Shown: piece after piece, positions 18,153 to 27,001 of the stretch | Numbering within the stretch: position 1 is the stretch's first letter | Layout of the letters: every line of letters begins with the position of its first letter | NCBI RefSeq assembly: GCF_015594925.2 | Contig: NZ_CP087590.1 | Coordinates: 930,001 to 994,000, forward strand | Direction of reading: 5' to 3' | Source: Vibrio sp. VB16 | GTDB lineage: Bacteria > Pseudomonadota > Gammaproteobacteria > Enterobacterales > Vibrionaceae | DNA: 64,000 nt | Notes under the pieces: generated by a model | What the model saw: the letters and a program-made list of their open reading frames with translations, nothing else | What the model was told of the DNA's origin: nothing | Database searches by the model: none | Translations under genes and position numbers: made by a program

Positions 18153-19604
18153 ATGTATATTGGAATTGATTTAGGTACATCTGGAGTTAAAGTTATTCTC
18201 CTTGACGACAATGACGTTATTATTGCGTCACAAACAGAGGCGTTGACCGTTTCTCGGCCTAAAGATCTATGGTCAGAACAAAATGCTCAGGATTGGTGGG
18301 AGGCAACCAATACTGCCATCTTAAAGTTGCAGCAGCAGACTGACCTCACTAAGGTTAAAGCCATTGGGTTATCAGGCCAAATGCACGGTGCGACCCTGCT
18401 TGATAAAGAGGGCGAGTTGTTAAGACCTGCCATTTTATGGAATGACGGTCGTTGTTTTGAGGAGTGTTTACAGCTCGAAACACTGGTGCCAAATAGTCGT
18501 GACATTACCGGAAATATCATGATGCCAGGGTTCACGGCACCTAAACTGAAGTGGGTAGCAAATTACGAACCCGAAATATTTAGCAAGATAGATAAAGTGT
18601 TGTTACCCAAAGATTATCTACGCTACAAGATGTCTGGTGACTTTGCTTCAGATATGTCGGATTCGGCGGGCACAATGTGGCTAGACGTTGCTAAACGTGA
18701 TTGGTGCGATGAGTTACTTGAAGCGACAGGCCTTACTAGAGACCATATGCCCACATTGTATGAAGGTTGTGAAGTGACGGGTATGTTGTCAAATAAGTTG
18801 GCACAGCGTTGGAATATGCCTTGTGTTCCTATCGTTGCAGGTGCAGGAGACAATGCGGCAGGTGCTGTTGGAGTAGGGATTATCGAACCGGGCCAAGCGA
18901 TGTTGTCGTTGGGGACATCTGGTGTCTATTTTGCTGTTAGCGATGGATTTTTATCTAACCCCGAATCCGCATTACACAGTTTTTGCCATGCATTGCCTAA
19001 TACCTGGCATTCTATGTCGGTTATTTTAAGCGCAGCTTCGTGTTTAGATTGGGTTGCGAAACTAACAGGACAAGCGGACGTTGGCGTAATGTTAGAAGAC
19101 GTGCAAGCTAATGCGGACGTAGACTCAAAGGTTATTTTCTTACCTTACTTATCTGGTGAACGAACGCCTCATAATGACCCAAACGCCAAAGGAGTCTTCT
19201 TTGGAATGACGCATTCAACCACCAAATCAGATCTTGTGCTTGCCGTTCTCGAAGGGGTTGGGTTTGCCTTTAAAGATGGGTTGGATGCACTTCATGCAAC
19301 CGATTTGATACCGGAAGAAATCTCTCTTATTGGTGGTGGTGCGAGAAGTGCTTATTGGCGTCAAATGCTTGCAGATATTTTTGGGATGAGGCTGGTTTAT
19401 CGTTCTGGTGGTGAGGTGGGTCCTGCGCTTGGTGCGGCGCGTTTAGCGCATTTAGGCACGGCAAAGCATGCCAACATAGCCGATGTTTGTCCTGTGCCAG
19501 AGCTTGTACAAGTTCACAAACCGGATTTAGAAAAACATAAACTTTATGAGAAAAGACGAGAAACGTATAAAGAATTATATCAGCAATTGAAAATGCTTTT
19601 TTAA
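18153..19604 (+). CDS. xylB: Xylulokinase
   Basis: XylB phosphorylates D-xylulose to D-xylulose 5-phosphate, which feeds the pentose phosphate pathway. The 483 residues match E. coli XylB (484). FGGY-kinase motifs are present: MYIGIDLGTSGVKVILLDD (phosphate 1), GLSGQMHGATLLD, AGAGDNAAGAVGVG and IGGGARSAYWRQMLADIFG. AGGCAGGG lies just upstream of the ATG. Its separation from xylA, and placement opposite xylR, means the isomerase and kinase are transcribed from different promoters. In many enterobacteria they form one operon. Confidence 0.97.
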   Translation: MYIGIDLGTSGVKVILLDDNDVIIASQTEALTVSRPKDLWSEQNAQDWWEATNTAILKLQQQTDLTKVKAIGLSGQMHGATLLDKEGELLRPAILWNDGRCFEECLQLETLVPNSRDITGNIMMPGFTAPKLKWVANYEPEIFSKIDKVLLPKDYLRYKMSGDFASDMSDSAGTMWLDVAKRDWCDELLEATGLTRDHMPTLYEGCEVTGMLSNKLAQRWNMPCVPIVAGAGDNAAGAVGVGIIEPGQAMLSLGTSGVYFAVSDGFLSNPESALHSFCHALPNTWHSMSVILSAASCLDWVAKLTGQADVGVMLEDVQANADVDSKVIFLPYLSGERTPHNDPNAKGVFFGMTHSTTKSDLVLAVLEGVGFAFKDGLDALHATDLIPEEISLIGGGARSAYWRQMLADIFGMRLVYRSGGEVGPALGAARLAHLGTAKHANIADVCPVPELVQVHKPDLEKHKLYEKRRETYKELYQQLKMLF

Positions 19605-19840
19605 AGTTGTATTTCAGAATGCTCTGTTTTGCTAACCATGAGAGAGGGCGGGGGAATATCGACTCATGCCATTCTGGATGGTGTTTTAAATGCTATTCAA
19701 CTGCATGAAATTGCAGAACTTATCAGAATAGTATTTTTTAAAATAAATGTTTAAAAACATGAAAGGCATCGAAGTAACGAAATAAAAAATAAAGCATCAT
19801 GTCGACGCCTTAAATATTTAAATAACAACAAAAGGTAATT

Positions 19841-19920
19841 GCGCTAAGGCGCAGATTGGCAAAGCGGACCATTCGTTATCGGGGGGCGATTATTGATGGT
19901 AACGCTTTGCTTTTTTTTTA
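19841..19920 (+). ncRNA. Candidate structured RNA with a strong terminator downstream of xylB
   Basis: A branched hairpin has an outer stem GCAAAGCG/CGCTTTGC (19859-19866 with 19903-19910) and inner stems ACCAT/ATGGT and ATC/GAT capped by a G-rich loop (six G at 19881-19886). Nine T residues follow. Just before it is GCGCTAAGGCGC. It ends about 300 bases after the xylB stop, farther than expected for a simple xylB terminator. It could be the 3' end of a small RNA or simply a distant xylB terminator. No promoter was assigned, and the remainder of 19605-19840 shows no gene. Confidence 0.4.
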
Positions 19921-19933
19921 TCCTCAGAAATAA

Positions 19934-19986
19934 AAAACGCTCAGGTTTATCTGGCATTTATCAGATAAACCTGAGCGTTTTCAAAT
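19934..19986 (-). terminator. Bidirectional terminator of the nitroreductase gene
   Basis: A perfect 20-base stem (19934-19953 with 19962-19981) surrounds an eight-base loop. On the minus strand it ends in a run of six T. It lies 17 bases after the nitroreductase stop. Confidence 0.92.
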
Positions 19987-19997
19987 AAGAGATATCG

Positions 19998-20657
19998 TTA
20001 AAGAACGGTGATGACATCCGTTGTTGCAAGGCGAGCTTTAGGTTGGCTGTGATTATAGTCTTCAACTTCTTTGTGATAGCCCATCGCCAGAGCTACATCA
20101 ACTACAAACCCATCCAGTTCGTCTTTAAATATTTCACCAATAAGTTGCGCATCAACACCTTCCATCGGTGTAGAGTCGATACCTAAACGCGCAAGAGTGT
20201 GCAAAGTATTACCTAGAGCAATATATGTTTGCGCTTTGGTCCAATGGCCGTTGAAGCCGGCTTCATCTGTGTTCATTTCAGCGAATGTGAAGCCACCGTT
20301 TAGCATGTTGTCGTACATTTCTGCAGGTAGGTGACCAGAGCTAACTTCAATATCAACTACTTTACGGTACTGTTCTTTTGTAAAACGAGGGTTGTAGGCG
20401 AACAATACGGTGTGTGACGCTTCTTTAGCGTGTGGTTGATTGAATTGGAAGTTGTTTTCAAATGAATCATGGAAACGTTGCTTAGCGTTGTCACTTTCAA
20501 TAACGATAAACTTCCAAGGTTGAGCGTTTATCGAAGAAGCAGACAAACGAATCGCCTCTTTTATGACGGTCATATCGTCAGATGAAATGCGTTTTGCTTC
20601 ATCGTATTTTTTAGCTGTGTAACGGCTGTTTAGATCAGTAATAATTTGGTGAGTCAT
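19998..20657 (-). CDS. Oxygen-insensitive NAD(P)H nitroreductase, NfsB/FRase I family
   Basis: The protein is an FMN-dependent flavoprotein predicted to reduce nitroaromatics and quinones with NAD(P)H in the cytoplasm. The 219 residues match NfsB length. Motifs are SRYTAKKYD near the N-terminus, the FMN-contact stretch LSASSINAQPWKFIVIES (about residues 40-57), and the C-terminal FVVDVALAMGYHKEVEDYNH. The ATG at 20657 is preferred to an upstream TTG because GAGAAG lies seven bases before it and homologues start MTHQII-like. It is downstream of a short-chain dehydrogenase gene on the same strand but is separated from it by a palindrome, so joint transcription is unproven. Confidence 0.9.
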   Translation of the reverse strand: MTHQIITDLNSRYTAKKYDEAKRISSDDMTVIKEAIRLSASSINAQPWKFIVIESDNAKQRFHDSFENNFQFNQPHAKEASHTVLFAYNPRFTKEQYRKVVDIEVSSGHLPAEMYDNMLNGGFTFAEMNTDEAGFNGHWTKAQTYIALGNTLHTLARLGIDSTPMEGVDAQLIGEIFKDELDGFVVDVALAMGYHKEVEDYNHSQPKARLATTDVITVL

Positions 20658-20734
20658 GTTCGGCTTCTCGTTAAGCAATTTGATGGGTGCATCGTAATGA
20701 GTTCAGCCATAGAAAAACAGTGCTCATATCTCCA

Positions 20735-20764
20735 ATCATTATGGGCATAATTACCCATAATGAT
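20735..20764. promoter_or_regulatory. Palindrome upstream of the nitroreductase gene
   Basis: Perfect 11-base arms ATCATTATGGG and CCCATAATGAT flank an eight-base spacer, 78 to 107 bases upstream of the nitroreductase start. There is no T run on either side. It looks more like an operator than a terminator. Confidence 0.5.
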
Positions 20765-20798
20765 ATCTAGCGCTTATATATGATGTTCTTTTGTCCGA

Positions 20799-21518
20799 TT
20801 ATGCTGGTTGACGTGTCGCACAGATGACGATTTCACGAATACATACACCTTGTGGCTGTTGATAAGCGTATTCAACAGAACGAGCGATATCGTCAGCTTG
20901 AAGTGCTCCGCCCATAGACTCTTTCCAGTCTTGGTATCCATCAATGATGTCAGTCGACGAAGTATGAGAAAGCAATTCAGTTTCTACTGCGCCTGGAGCG
21001 ATAGTCGTCACACGAACATTTGAGTTTGATACTTCTTCACGAACATTTTCTGAAATGGCGTGAACCGCGAATTTTGTTCCGCAGTATGCGGCATGGTTGG
21101 GAAATGTCTTGCGACCAGCAATTGAACTAATATTGATGATTGTTCCACTTTGACGGGCTTTCATAGGTGCAAGAACTGCTTGCATGCCATTCATTAGGCC
21201 GATGACGTTAACGTCAAACATAGTTTTCCATTCTGCCGGGTCTTGCACATCTAATTCGCTCAATAGCATTACACCTGCATTGTTAACAATACAATCTGTT
21301 GGGCCATATATCGCTTCCGCTTTTGCTATGGCCGCTTCGAAAGAGGTTTTATCGGTCACATCTACTTTTTCACATAATGCATTAGGTAACGAAAGCGCTT
21401 CTAGGCGGTCAATACGGCGTGCGATAAGTAATAACGGGTGTCCTGACTTGCTTAAACGACGAGCAATTGCTTCACCAATACCAGAACTTGCACCTGTAAT
21501 AACGACTAATTTTTTCAT
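20799..21518 (-). CDS. Short-chain dehydrogenase/reductase, YdfG-like
   Basis: This is a classical cytoplasmic SDR enzyme of 239 residues. The nucleotide-binding motif TGASSGIG is near residues 8-15, NNAG is near 85, and the catalytic Ser, Tyr and Lys lie in ISSIAGRKTFPNHAAYCGTKFA. An Arg in LLIARRIDRL after the second strand suggests a preference for NADP(H). The substrate cannot be deduced. The start at 21518 follows GGAG by seven bases; a 12-base-longer reading is less likely. A LysR regulator lies upstream on the same strand behind its own terminator. Confidence 0.85.
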   Translation of the reverse strand: MKKLVVITGASSGIGEAIARRLSKSGHPLLLIARRIDRLEALSLPNALCEKVDVTDKTSFEAAIAKAEAIYGPTDCIVNNAGVMLLSELDVQDPAEWKTMFDVNVIGLMNGMQAVLAPMKARQSGTIINISSIAGRKTFPNHAAYCGTKFAVHAISENVREEVSNSNVRVTTIAPGAVETELLSHTSSTDIIDGYQDWKESMGGALQADDIARSVEYAYQQPQGVCIREIVICATRQPA

Positions 21519-21626
21519 AATTTGCTCCAAGGCAATGAGTTAATAGACATTGAGAAACAACGGGTTCCTCGTTGTGATGTCTCATATTAGGCGATTTAGC
21601 ACTGTTGATATATAGGGCGTAGGTTT

Positions 21627-21660
21627 AAAGACTGTTGCTTCTGTGCAACAATCTTTTTAT
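21627..21660. terminator. Terminator between the LysR gene and the SDR gene
   Basis: Twelve-base arms (AAAGACTGTTGC and GCAACAATCTTT, one G-T pair) flank a six-base loop. The plus-strand side ends in TTTTT and the minus-strand side in TTT. It follows the LysR stop on the minus strand. Confidence 0.75.
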
Positions 21661-21688
21661 CGGTTAGGCAAGAGATTATGATGGTGTT

Positions 21689-22591
21689 TTAGTGATCATC
21701 GTGTTCAAATTTTGTTGTTACAAAACTAATTAAGGCCCTAAGTCTTTTGGGTTGATATTTGTCTTTATGGTAAATGGCAGAAAAGGGCGAATTTGGAACC
21801 TTCCAATTGGGGAATATCTCGACTAATTCACCGCATTCAATGGAATGCTTACAATACATCTCAGGTACTCGAATAATCCCATTATTGTGTAGTGCTCCGG
21901 TAATCAACACATTGCCATTTTTGCACAACAAATGGCCGTCAACAGTGACTTCATAGTGTTGGGTCGAATCGTCTAACGATAAAAAACGCCATTTCTTAAC
22001 TGAGCCCGTTAAACATTTATGCTGGTTAAGATCTTTGGGATGCAAAGGTAAGCCATGATTTTGTATATAATTAGGGCTGGCCAAGGTCACCATATTAATG
22101 TCCATGAGCTTTCTTGCTATGAATCCTGCGTTTTCTATTTGTCCCATACGAAAAGCGATATCAAATTGGTCTTCGATTAAGTCAATTCGATGACTACTAA
22201 AATCGAGATGTATATTAATTTCAGGGTATAGCGCCATGAATTCACTGATGTAGGGTGCAATGATTTCTTCGCCAATATACCCACCAACGCAGTTAACTCG
22301 GATCAGCCCCCGCACATCATTGGTATCATCGACCGCAGCAATCAACGCTTGGTCAATTTCATTCAGCGCTCCTTCACATTGTGCGTAAAAGGCTTCACCG
22401 GCTTGAGTTAAACGGAGAGTTCTGGTTGTTCTAGTCAGTAAACTCACACCAATTTCAGCTTCTAGTGCGCTAATTTGTCGTGATACATGTGATCGAGAGA
22501 CTTGCAGTGCTTCTGCAGCCTTAGTGAAATTACCCAATTGAGCAATGAGCACGAAAGATCGAACATCTGAAAGATTCACGTTATTAAGCAT
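21689..22591 (-). CDS. LysR-family transcriptional regulator
   Basis: The 300-residue protein has the N-terminal winged helix-turn-helix of LysR regulators (FVLIAQLGNFTKAAEALQVSRSHVSRQISALEAEIG, about residues 12-46). It also has a C-terminal effector-binding domain of the CrgA/YhjC-type subgroup (IRVNCVGGYIGEEIIAPYISEF, then VTLASPNYIQNHGLP). This subgroup often controls nearby oxidoreductase genes. The SDR and nitroreductase genes downstream on the same strand are plausible targets, but no direct evidence links them. Confidence 0.88.
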   Translation of the reverse strand: MLNNVNLSDVRSFVLIAQLGNFTKAAEALQVSRSHVSRQISALEAEIGVSLLTRTTRTLRLTQAGEAFYAQCEGALNEIDQALIAAVDDTNDVRGLIRVNCVGGYIGEEIIAPYISEFMALYPEINIHLDFSSHRIDLIEDQFDIAFRMGQIENAGFIARKLMDINMVTLASPNYIQNHGLPLHPKDLNQHKCLTGSVKKWRFLSLDDSTQHYEVTVDGHLLCKNGNVLITGALHNNGIIRVPEMYCKHSIECGELVEIFPNWKVPNSPFSAIYHKDKYQPKRLRALISFVTTKFEHDDH

Positions 22592-22731
22592 AAGGAAGAT
22601 AACCTTGAAGAATATTGTTGCTATTAAGAAATAGTTTTTCAGTATTGGCGCTATATATCAACAAAAAGTCTTTGGTGAGAGGAAAAATTGAGAATTAAAA
22701 GTGTCTTGTTAAAGATAAGGTAGCCTGACAG

Positions 22732-22770
22732 CCGTTTCTGAAACACGAGTGGGTCGTGTTTCAGAAACGG
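22732..22770. repeat. Long inverted repeat downstream of nirD
   Basis: Perfect 17-base arms (22732-22748 and 22754-22770) flank a five-base spacer GTGGG, about 75 bases beyond the nirD stop. There is no T run on either strand, so it is a weak candidate for an intrinsic terminator. It may stabilise the nirBD mRNA 3' end. Confidence 0.6.
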
Positions 22771-22843
22771 GCCTTTCAGCCCATTGATGTCAGCGTTGTG
22801 ACAATCCTGTCGCTGAGCGGTTAATCTTACAGATTGGTACTAG

Positions 22844-23182
22844 TTATACACAACCCGGCAATTGAACCTGTATCTCACCATTTACGGATCGAACTGGGTA
22901 GGTTTCAAGTTGATACTCAGGCTCCTCTAGGCACTTCCCGGTTACTAAGTGAAAATGTTGCTTATACAATGGTGATGCTACATAAGGTTGGCCTTCTATT
23001 GAGCCAATAATACCCCTGGATAAAATGGATGCTTTGCCAATTGGGTCATAGTTGGCTATTGCGTAAAGCTTATTGGTACGTTTGCAGTTGAAAATAGCGA
23101 CGTGTTTATCTTCTACTAGTGCGCAGCTACCAATATTTGGCGCGAGATCTTGTTCATTGCAAATTGATTTCCAGCTACTCAT
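22844..23182 (-). CDS. nirD: Nitrite reductase (NADH) small subunit
   Basis: NirD is the accessory subunit of the cytoplasmic siroheme nitrite reductase, which reduces nitrite to ammonia. The 112 residues adopt a Rieske-like fold (IGSCALVEDKHVAIFNCK, YAIANYDPIGKASILSRGIIG, YVASPLYKQHFHLVTGKCLE). They lack the Cys-His pairs of true Rieske iron-sulfur proteins, as is normal for NirD. It follows nirB by 45 bases as the last gene of cobA-nirB-nirD. No nirC or other nitrite channel follows. Confidence 0.95.
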   Translation of the reverse strand: MSSWKSICNEQDLAPNIGSCALVEDKHVAIFNCKRTNKLYAIANYDPIGKASILSRGIIGSIEGQPYVASPLYKQHFHLVTGKCLEEPEYQLETYPVRSVNGEIQVQLPGCV

Positions 23183-23227
23183 ATCTCAATTCCTTACATT
23201 TTGGATTCTTTCTTAGCATAATGGTTG

Positions 23228-25768
23228 TTATTCCACTTCCACTATCTCTATTTGTTGTTCAGTGACAGGTTTTGGGAATCGCTGCTCACGTAAAGAAACA
23301 AATTGAAGGTTCTCATCTCGTTGATCACTATTAATAAAATGACTGAATCGCTTAAGTTTTTGTGGTGAAGCCAAGGTGGTTTTCCATTCACATTGGTAGT
23401 TTGCAACGCTATAGGCCATCTCTTTTTCAAGTTCATCACACACACCGATTTTGTCTTCGATAACAACTTGTTTGAGGTAGTCGATACCACCTTCGAGGTT
23501 CTCTAACCAAACGGATGTACGTTGCAGACGGTCGGCAGTACGGATATAGAACATCAATACTCGATCAATATATTTAATCAGTGTGCTGTCATCGAGGTCC
23601 GTTGCGAACAAGTCTGCATGACGTGGACGCATACCGCCATTACCACACACATAGAGGTTCCAACCATTCTCTGTTGCAATAATACCGATATCCTTTGATT
23701 GAGCTTCAGCGCACTCTCGAGTACAACCAGAAACACCAAACTTGATTTTATGTGGCGCGCGCAATCCCTTGTAGCGGTTTTCTACGTCAATCGCGAAGCC
23801 AACACTATCCTTGACTCCGTAACGACACCACGTGCTGCCAACGCAAGATTTAACTGTTCGAAGCGACTTTCCATAGGCGTGTCCAGTTTCAAATCCAGCA
23901 TCAACCAATTTCGTCCATATGGCCGGCAGGTCGTTCAACTGTGCACCAAATAAGTCGATACGTTGACCACCGGTTACTTTTGTATACAGGTCAAACTCTT
24001 TGGCAACTTTGCCAATCACTATTAACCCATCCGGTGTGATTTCTCCGCCAGCGATACGAGGCACAACAGAATACGTACCATCTTTTTGCATGTTACCGAG
24101 GTAAATATCATTAGTATCTTGAAGCTCCATGTGACGGTTTTCAAGTACATAGTCGTTCCAAAAAGAGGCAAGGATAGAACCTGCTGTTGGTTTGCAGATA
24201 GCACAACCTATACCACTGCCATGGCTTTCAAGTAGTACATCAAATGTTTTTATTTTGTTGATACGAACAATGTCGCTTAATTCTTGACGAGAATAGGCGA
24301 AGTGTTCACAAAGGTTGTTGTTTACTTCTACACCCAGTTGAGTCAACTCACTATCTAAAACTTGTTTAGCCAGTGTCGCACAACCGCCACAACCCGTTGA
24401 TGCATTCGTGGTTTCTTTAAGCTGAGCCATGGTCACGCAACCAGAAGACACTGCTGCTTTGATATCGCCTTTGGTGACATCAAAGCAAGAACAGATAACC
24501 GCGGTATCTGGTAATGCATTGATACCCATAGTCGGTGATTCATCATCAATAACGTTAGGTAAAATCAACACGGAAGGATTTGAAGGTAAAGGCATGTCGT
24601 TTTGCATTATTTGCAATAGAGTGCCATAGGCATCAGCATCTCCCACCAATACGGCCCCAACGATTTTTGTTCCGTCTGCTGAGATGATTAAGCGTTTATA
24701 CACTTGCTCTATTTCATCGTTATAAGTAAACGATTGTGCACCTTCTGTTTTACCATGTACATCACCGATACTGGCCACATCAACACCAAGTAATTTTAAC
24801 TTGGTACTCATATCTGCCCCAAGAAACGGAGAAGTTTGCTCATCTTCTGCTAATAAGTGATTCGCGGCAACTTTGGCCATTTGGTAACCCGGAGCAACAA
24901 GACCAAAAATTTGATTTTGCCAAAGTGCACATTCACCAATGGCGTAGACATCTTCTAAGTTAGTTTGGCAAAAGTTGTTGATCGTGATTCCACCACGTTC
25001 TCCAATATCGATATCAGCACTTCTTGCGAGCTCATCTTGTGGGCGAATACCAGCGGAGAAAACAATCATGTCGGTTTCTACATGCGTGCCATCGGCGAAA
25101 TTCATACGATAACGAGCCGTTTCACCGTCGACAATCTCAGTCGTTGCTTTCTCAGTATGAACTGTCACACCCATATCTTCGATCTTGCGGCGAAGTAGCG
25201 CACCGCCGCCATCATCAAGTTGCACGGCCATCAACCTTGGGGCAAATTCGACAACGTGTGTTTCTAGTCCGAGGTTTTTAATCGCATTGGCCGCCTCAAG
25301 ACCAAGTAGACCACCACCAATAACCACACCAATTTTACTCTGCTTGCTTGATAGCTCTATAGCGTCGAGGTCTTCAATCGTTCGGTATACAAAGCAGTGT
25401 TCTTGGTCGTTACCCGGAATAGGCGGTACAAAAGGAAAGGAGCCAGTTGCTAAGACAAGTTTGTCGTAAGCTTCAATGCGGCCAGTGGCAGTAATAACTT
25501 GATTGTCAACGGTATTCAGCTTGGTTACTTTCTCATTGACGACATAGCTGACACCGTTTTTTTGGTAATAGGACTCGTCTGTCATTGCAAGATCTTTTGC
25601 TGTTTTACCTGTTAGATAGGAAGTCAGCTGTACTCGATCATATGCAAGACGAGACTCTTGGGAAAATGTGATGATCTCAACGTCTCTTCGCTCAGATTGA
25701 ATGAGGGTATCGATAAATTTGTGGCCAACCATTCCGTTGCCTACAACGATAATTCTTTGCTTGCTCAT
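23228..25768 (-). CDS. nirB: Nitrite reductase (NADH) large subunit
   Basis: NirB carries out NADH-dependent six-electron reduction of nitrite to ammonium. The 846 residues show the following parts in order. An FAD/NAD domain begins IIVVGNGMVGHKFID. A BFD-type [2Fe-2S] region has CSCFDVTKGDI and TGCGGC (about 420-455). Then come the ferredoxin-like half-domain and the siroheme/[4Fe-4S] site, with cysteines in STWCRYG (near 640) and SGCTRECAEAQ (near 680). All cofactor cysteines are present. It is preceded by cobA, which makes the siroheme precursor, and is transcribed from the shared nitrate-assimilation control region. Confidence 0.97.
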   Translation of the reverse strand: MSKQRIIVVGNGMVGHKFIDTLIQSERRDVEIITFSQESRLAYDRVQLTSYLTGKTAKDLAMTDESYYQKNGVSYVVNEKVTKLNTVDNQVITATGRIEAYDKLVLATGSFPFVPPIPGNDQEHCFVYRTIEDLDAIELSSKQSKIGVVIGGGLLGLEAANAIKNLGLETHVVEFAPRLMAVQLDDGGGALLRRKIEDMGVTVHTEKATTEIVDGETARYRMNFADGTHVETDMIVFSAGIRPQDELARSADIDIGERGGITINNFCQTNLEDVYAIGECALWQNQIFGLVAPGYQMAKVAANHLLAEDEQTSPFLGADMSTKLKLLGVDVASIGDVHGKTEGAQSFTYNDEIEQVYKRLIISADGTKIVGAVLVGDADAYGTLLQIMQNDMPLPSNPSVLILPNVIDDESPTMGINALPDTAVICSCFDVTKGDIKAAVSSGCVTMAQLKETTNASTGCGGCATLAKQVLDSELTQLGVEVNNNLCEHFAYSRQELSDIVRINKIKTFDVLLESHGSGIGCAICKPTAGSILASFWNDYVLENRHMELQDTNDIYLGNMQKDGTYSVVPRIAGGEITPDGLIVIGKVAKEFDLYTKVTGGQRIDLFGAQLNDLPAIWTKLVDAGFETGHAYGKSLRTVKSCVGSTWCRYGVKDSVGFAIDVENRYKGLRAPHKIKFGVSGCTRECAEAQSKDIGIIATENGWNLYVCGNGGMRPRHADLFATDLDDSTLIKYIDRVLMFYIRTADRLQRTSVWLENLEGGIDYLKQVVIEDKIGVCDELEKEMAYSVANYQCEWKTTLASPQKLKRFSHFINSDQRDENLQFVSLREQRFPKPVTEQQIEIVEVE

Positions 25769-25825
25769 AATTACATTCCTGATTCAAAAATTACTAAATA
25801 TTTACCGTTATTGTGATGTTTTAAA

Positions 25826-26641
25826 CTACGCGGATAGTTTGAAATCTTTTTTTGATCTGTCTGTATCAACAACCCTTTCTGTTCGTTGTTCTAGCCATTG
25901 CATTTGTTGGTTAATAGAGACCACTTTCCCGATGACGATCAAGGCCGGTGACTGGATTTGATTGTTCTGCATCATTTGTTCAAGTTCACCAAGTTCGCCA
26001 GTAAAAACTCGCTGTTCGGGAGTGCAACCATTTTCAATAAAGGCCGCCGGGGTATTGCGTGGCAACCCTTCTTCAATCAACCTATCGCTTATCAATCTGG
26101 ATTTACTTAACCCCATATAAATAACGAGTGTTTGATTGAGTTTTGCTAACGCAGACCAATTCAAATCAAGTTGCTTGTCAGCATGTGCGGTAATGAACGT
26201 ACAGCCTTGCGCTAACCCACGGTGAGTTAAGGGGATGTTTGCGTAAGTAGAACATCCTGAGGCGGCGGTAATGCCGGGTATAACGTCGACGTGGATGCCC
26301 TTTTGAGTGAGTAGTAGCATCTCTTCACCACCCCTGCCGAAGATAAATGAGTCGCCACCTTTAATGCGACATATGTTTTTACCTTGTAAAGCGTGTTCGA
26401 CTAAAATCTGGTTTATGTTGTTTTGCGTTGCGCTGTGCAGACCTTTCGCTTTTCCGACATATAGGGTTTTGGCATGCCGAGGGAATGTTGCCCGAATAGC
26501 GTCGCTGACGAGGTTATCGAAAACGATTAGTTCCGCTTGCTCAATGGCTCTTGCGGCTTTTACCGTTAACAAATCAGGGTCTCCAGGGCCCGCTCCAACG
26601 AGTGATACCGTGCCTGTTTTTGAGCAATGTCTATTCATCAT
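25826..26641 (-). CDS. cobA: Uroporphyrinogen-III C-methyltransferase (SUMT)
   Basis: This enzyme methylates uroporphyrinogen III twice with S-adenosylmethionine to give precorrin-2, the precursor of siroheme used by NirB. Motifs are VSLVGAGPGDPDLLTVKAARAI near the N-terminus, IVFDNLVS, RIKGGDSFIFGRGGEE, VIPGITAASGCSTYANIPLTHRG and VIYMGLSK. It has about 271 residues and lacks the N-terminal dehydrogenase/ferrochelatase part of CysG, so a separate enzyme must finish siroheme. I start it at 26641, one of two adjacent ATGs with AGGAG five bases upstream. The longer reading would extend across the likely transcription start. First gene of cobA-nirB-nirD. Confidence 0.93.
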   Translation of the reverse strand: MMNRHCSKTGTVSLVGAGPGDPDLLTVKAARAIEQAELIVFDNLVSDAIRATFPRHAKTLYVGKAKGLHSATQNNINQILVEHALQGKNICRIKGGDSFIFGRGGEEMLLLTQKGIHVDVIPGITAASGCSTYANIPLTHRGLAQGCTFITAHADKQLDLNWSALAKLNQTLVIYMGLSKSRLISDRLIEEGLPRNTPAAFIENGCTPEQRVFTGELGELEQMMQNNQIQSPALIVIGKVVSINQQMQWLEQRTERVVDTDRSKKDFKLSA

Positions 26642-26694
26642 CCTGACTCCTACACTAAATTCATACATAACTGAGAACCTTATGAACAACCAGC

Positions 26695-26711
26695 TGCAAT
26701 ATGGGTGCCTA
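26695..26711 (-). promoter_or_regulatory. Sigma-54 promoter candidate for cobA-nirB-nirD
   Basis: Read on the minus strand: AGGCACCCATATTGCAG. GG and GC are separated by exactly ten bases, and GGCAC (-24) and TTGCA (-12) both match the RpoN consensus. Transcription would start near 26685, about 45 bases before the chosen cobA start. The sequence match is seen directly; function is inferred. Confidence 0.65.
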
Positions 26712-26829
26712 AATGATGTGAAATTGGTAATAATTATTTTTAATTGATATTAAACAAGTGGTTACTACGTATTACTTAAGTATTCATGCTTGACTTGATA
26801 GGCGTATTGTCTGTTTTTTTTCTATGAAA

Positions 26830-26866
26830 TGATTCGTTATGGTGCAAAACGCTGTGTAGTAGTGCA
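26830..26866. promoter_or_regulatory. Tandem NtrC-like enhancer in the nitrate/nitrite control region
   Basis: Two 17-base sites, 26830-26846 and 26850-26866, match the NtrC consensus TGCACYANNNTGGTGCA at 10-11 positions. Each has an intact right half (GGTGCA, AGTGCA), and they lie 20 bases apart, about two helical turns. The midpoint is about 150 bases from each of the two sigma-54-type -12 elements. Confidence 0.5.
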
Positions 26867-26984
26867 AAAGAGACTGAAAAGTGTATCTCTATGACAAAAA
26901 ATAACCTACTACTTTAGAGGTATTGCTGATTGTAACTTGTTAATAGTATAGAATAAAAAATTTAAAATAGCGCAATATGTACAG

Positions 26985-27001
26985 TTGGTTCGTATGTTGC
27001 T
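26985..27001 (+). promoter_or_regulatory. Sigma-54 promoter candidate for the nitrate reductase gene
   Basis: TTGGTTCGTATGTTGCT has GG (26987-26988) and GC (26999-27000) ten bases apart. It differs from TTGGCACGNNNNTTGCT only at CA. Predicted start near 27012, about 34 bases before the ATG of the reductase gene. Confidence 0.65.

Noticed and set aside
23430..23450. CACACACACC inside nirB as another copy of the RAYT-flanking repeat
   Set aside because: It is a coding dinucleotide-like run within nirB and lacks the GGAC start and flanking bases of the repeat.
26307..26747. 146-codon plus-strand frame across cobA and its promoter
   Set aside because: Antisense to cobA and running through the sigma-54 promoter region; no start signal and no family resemblance.
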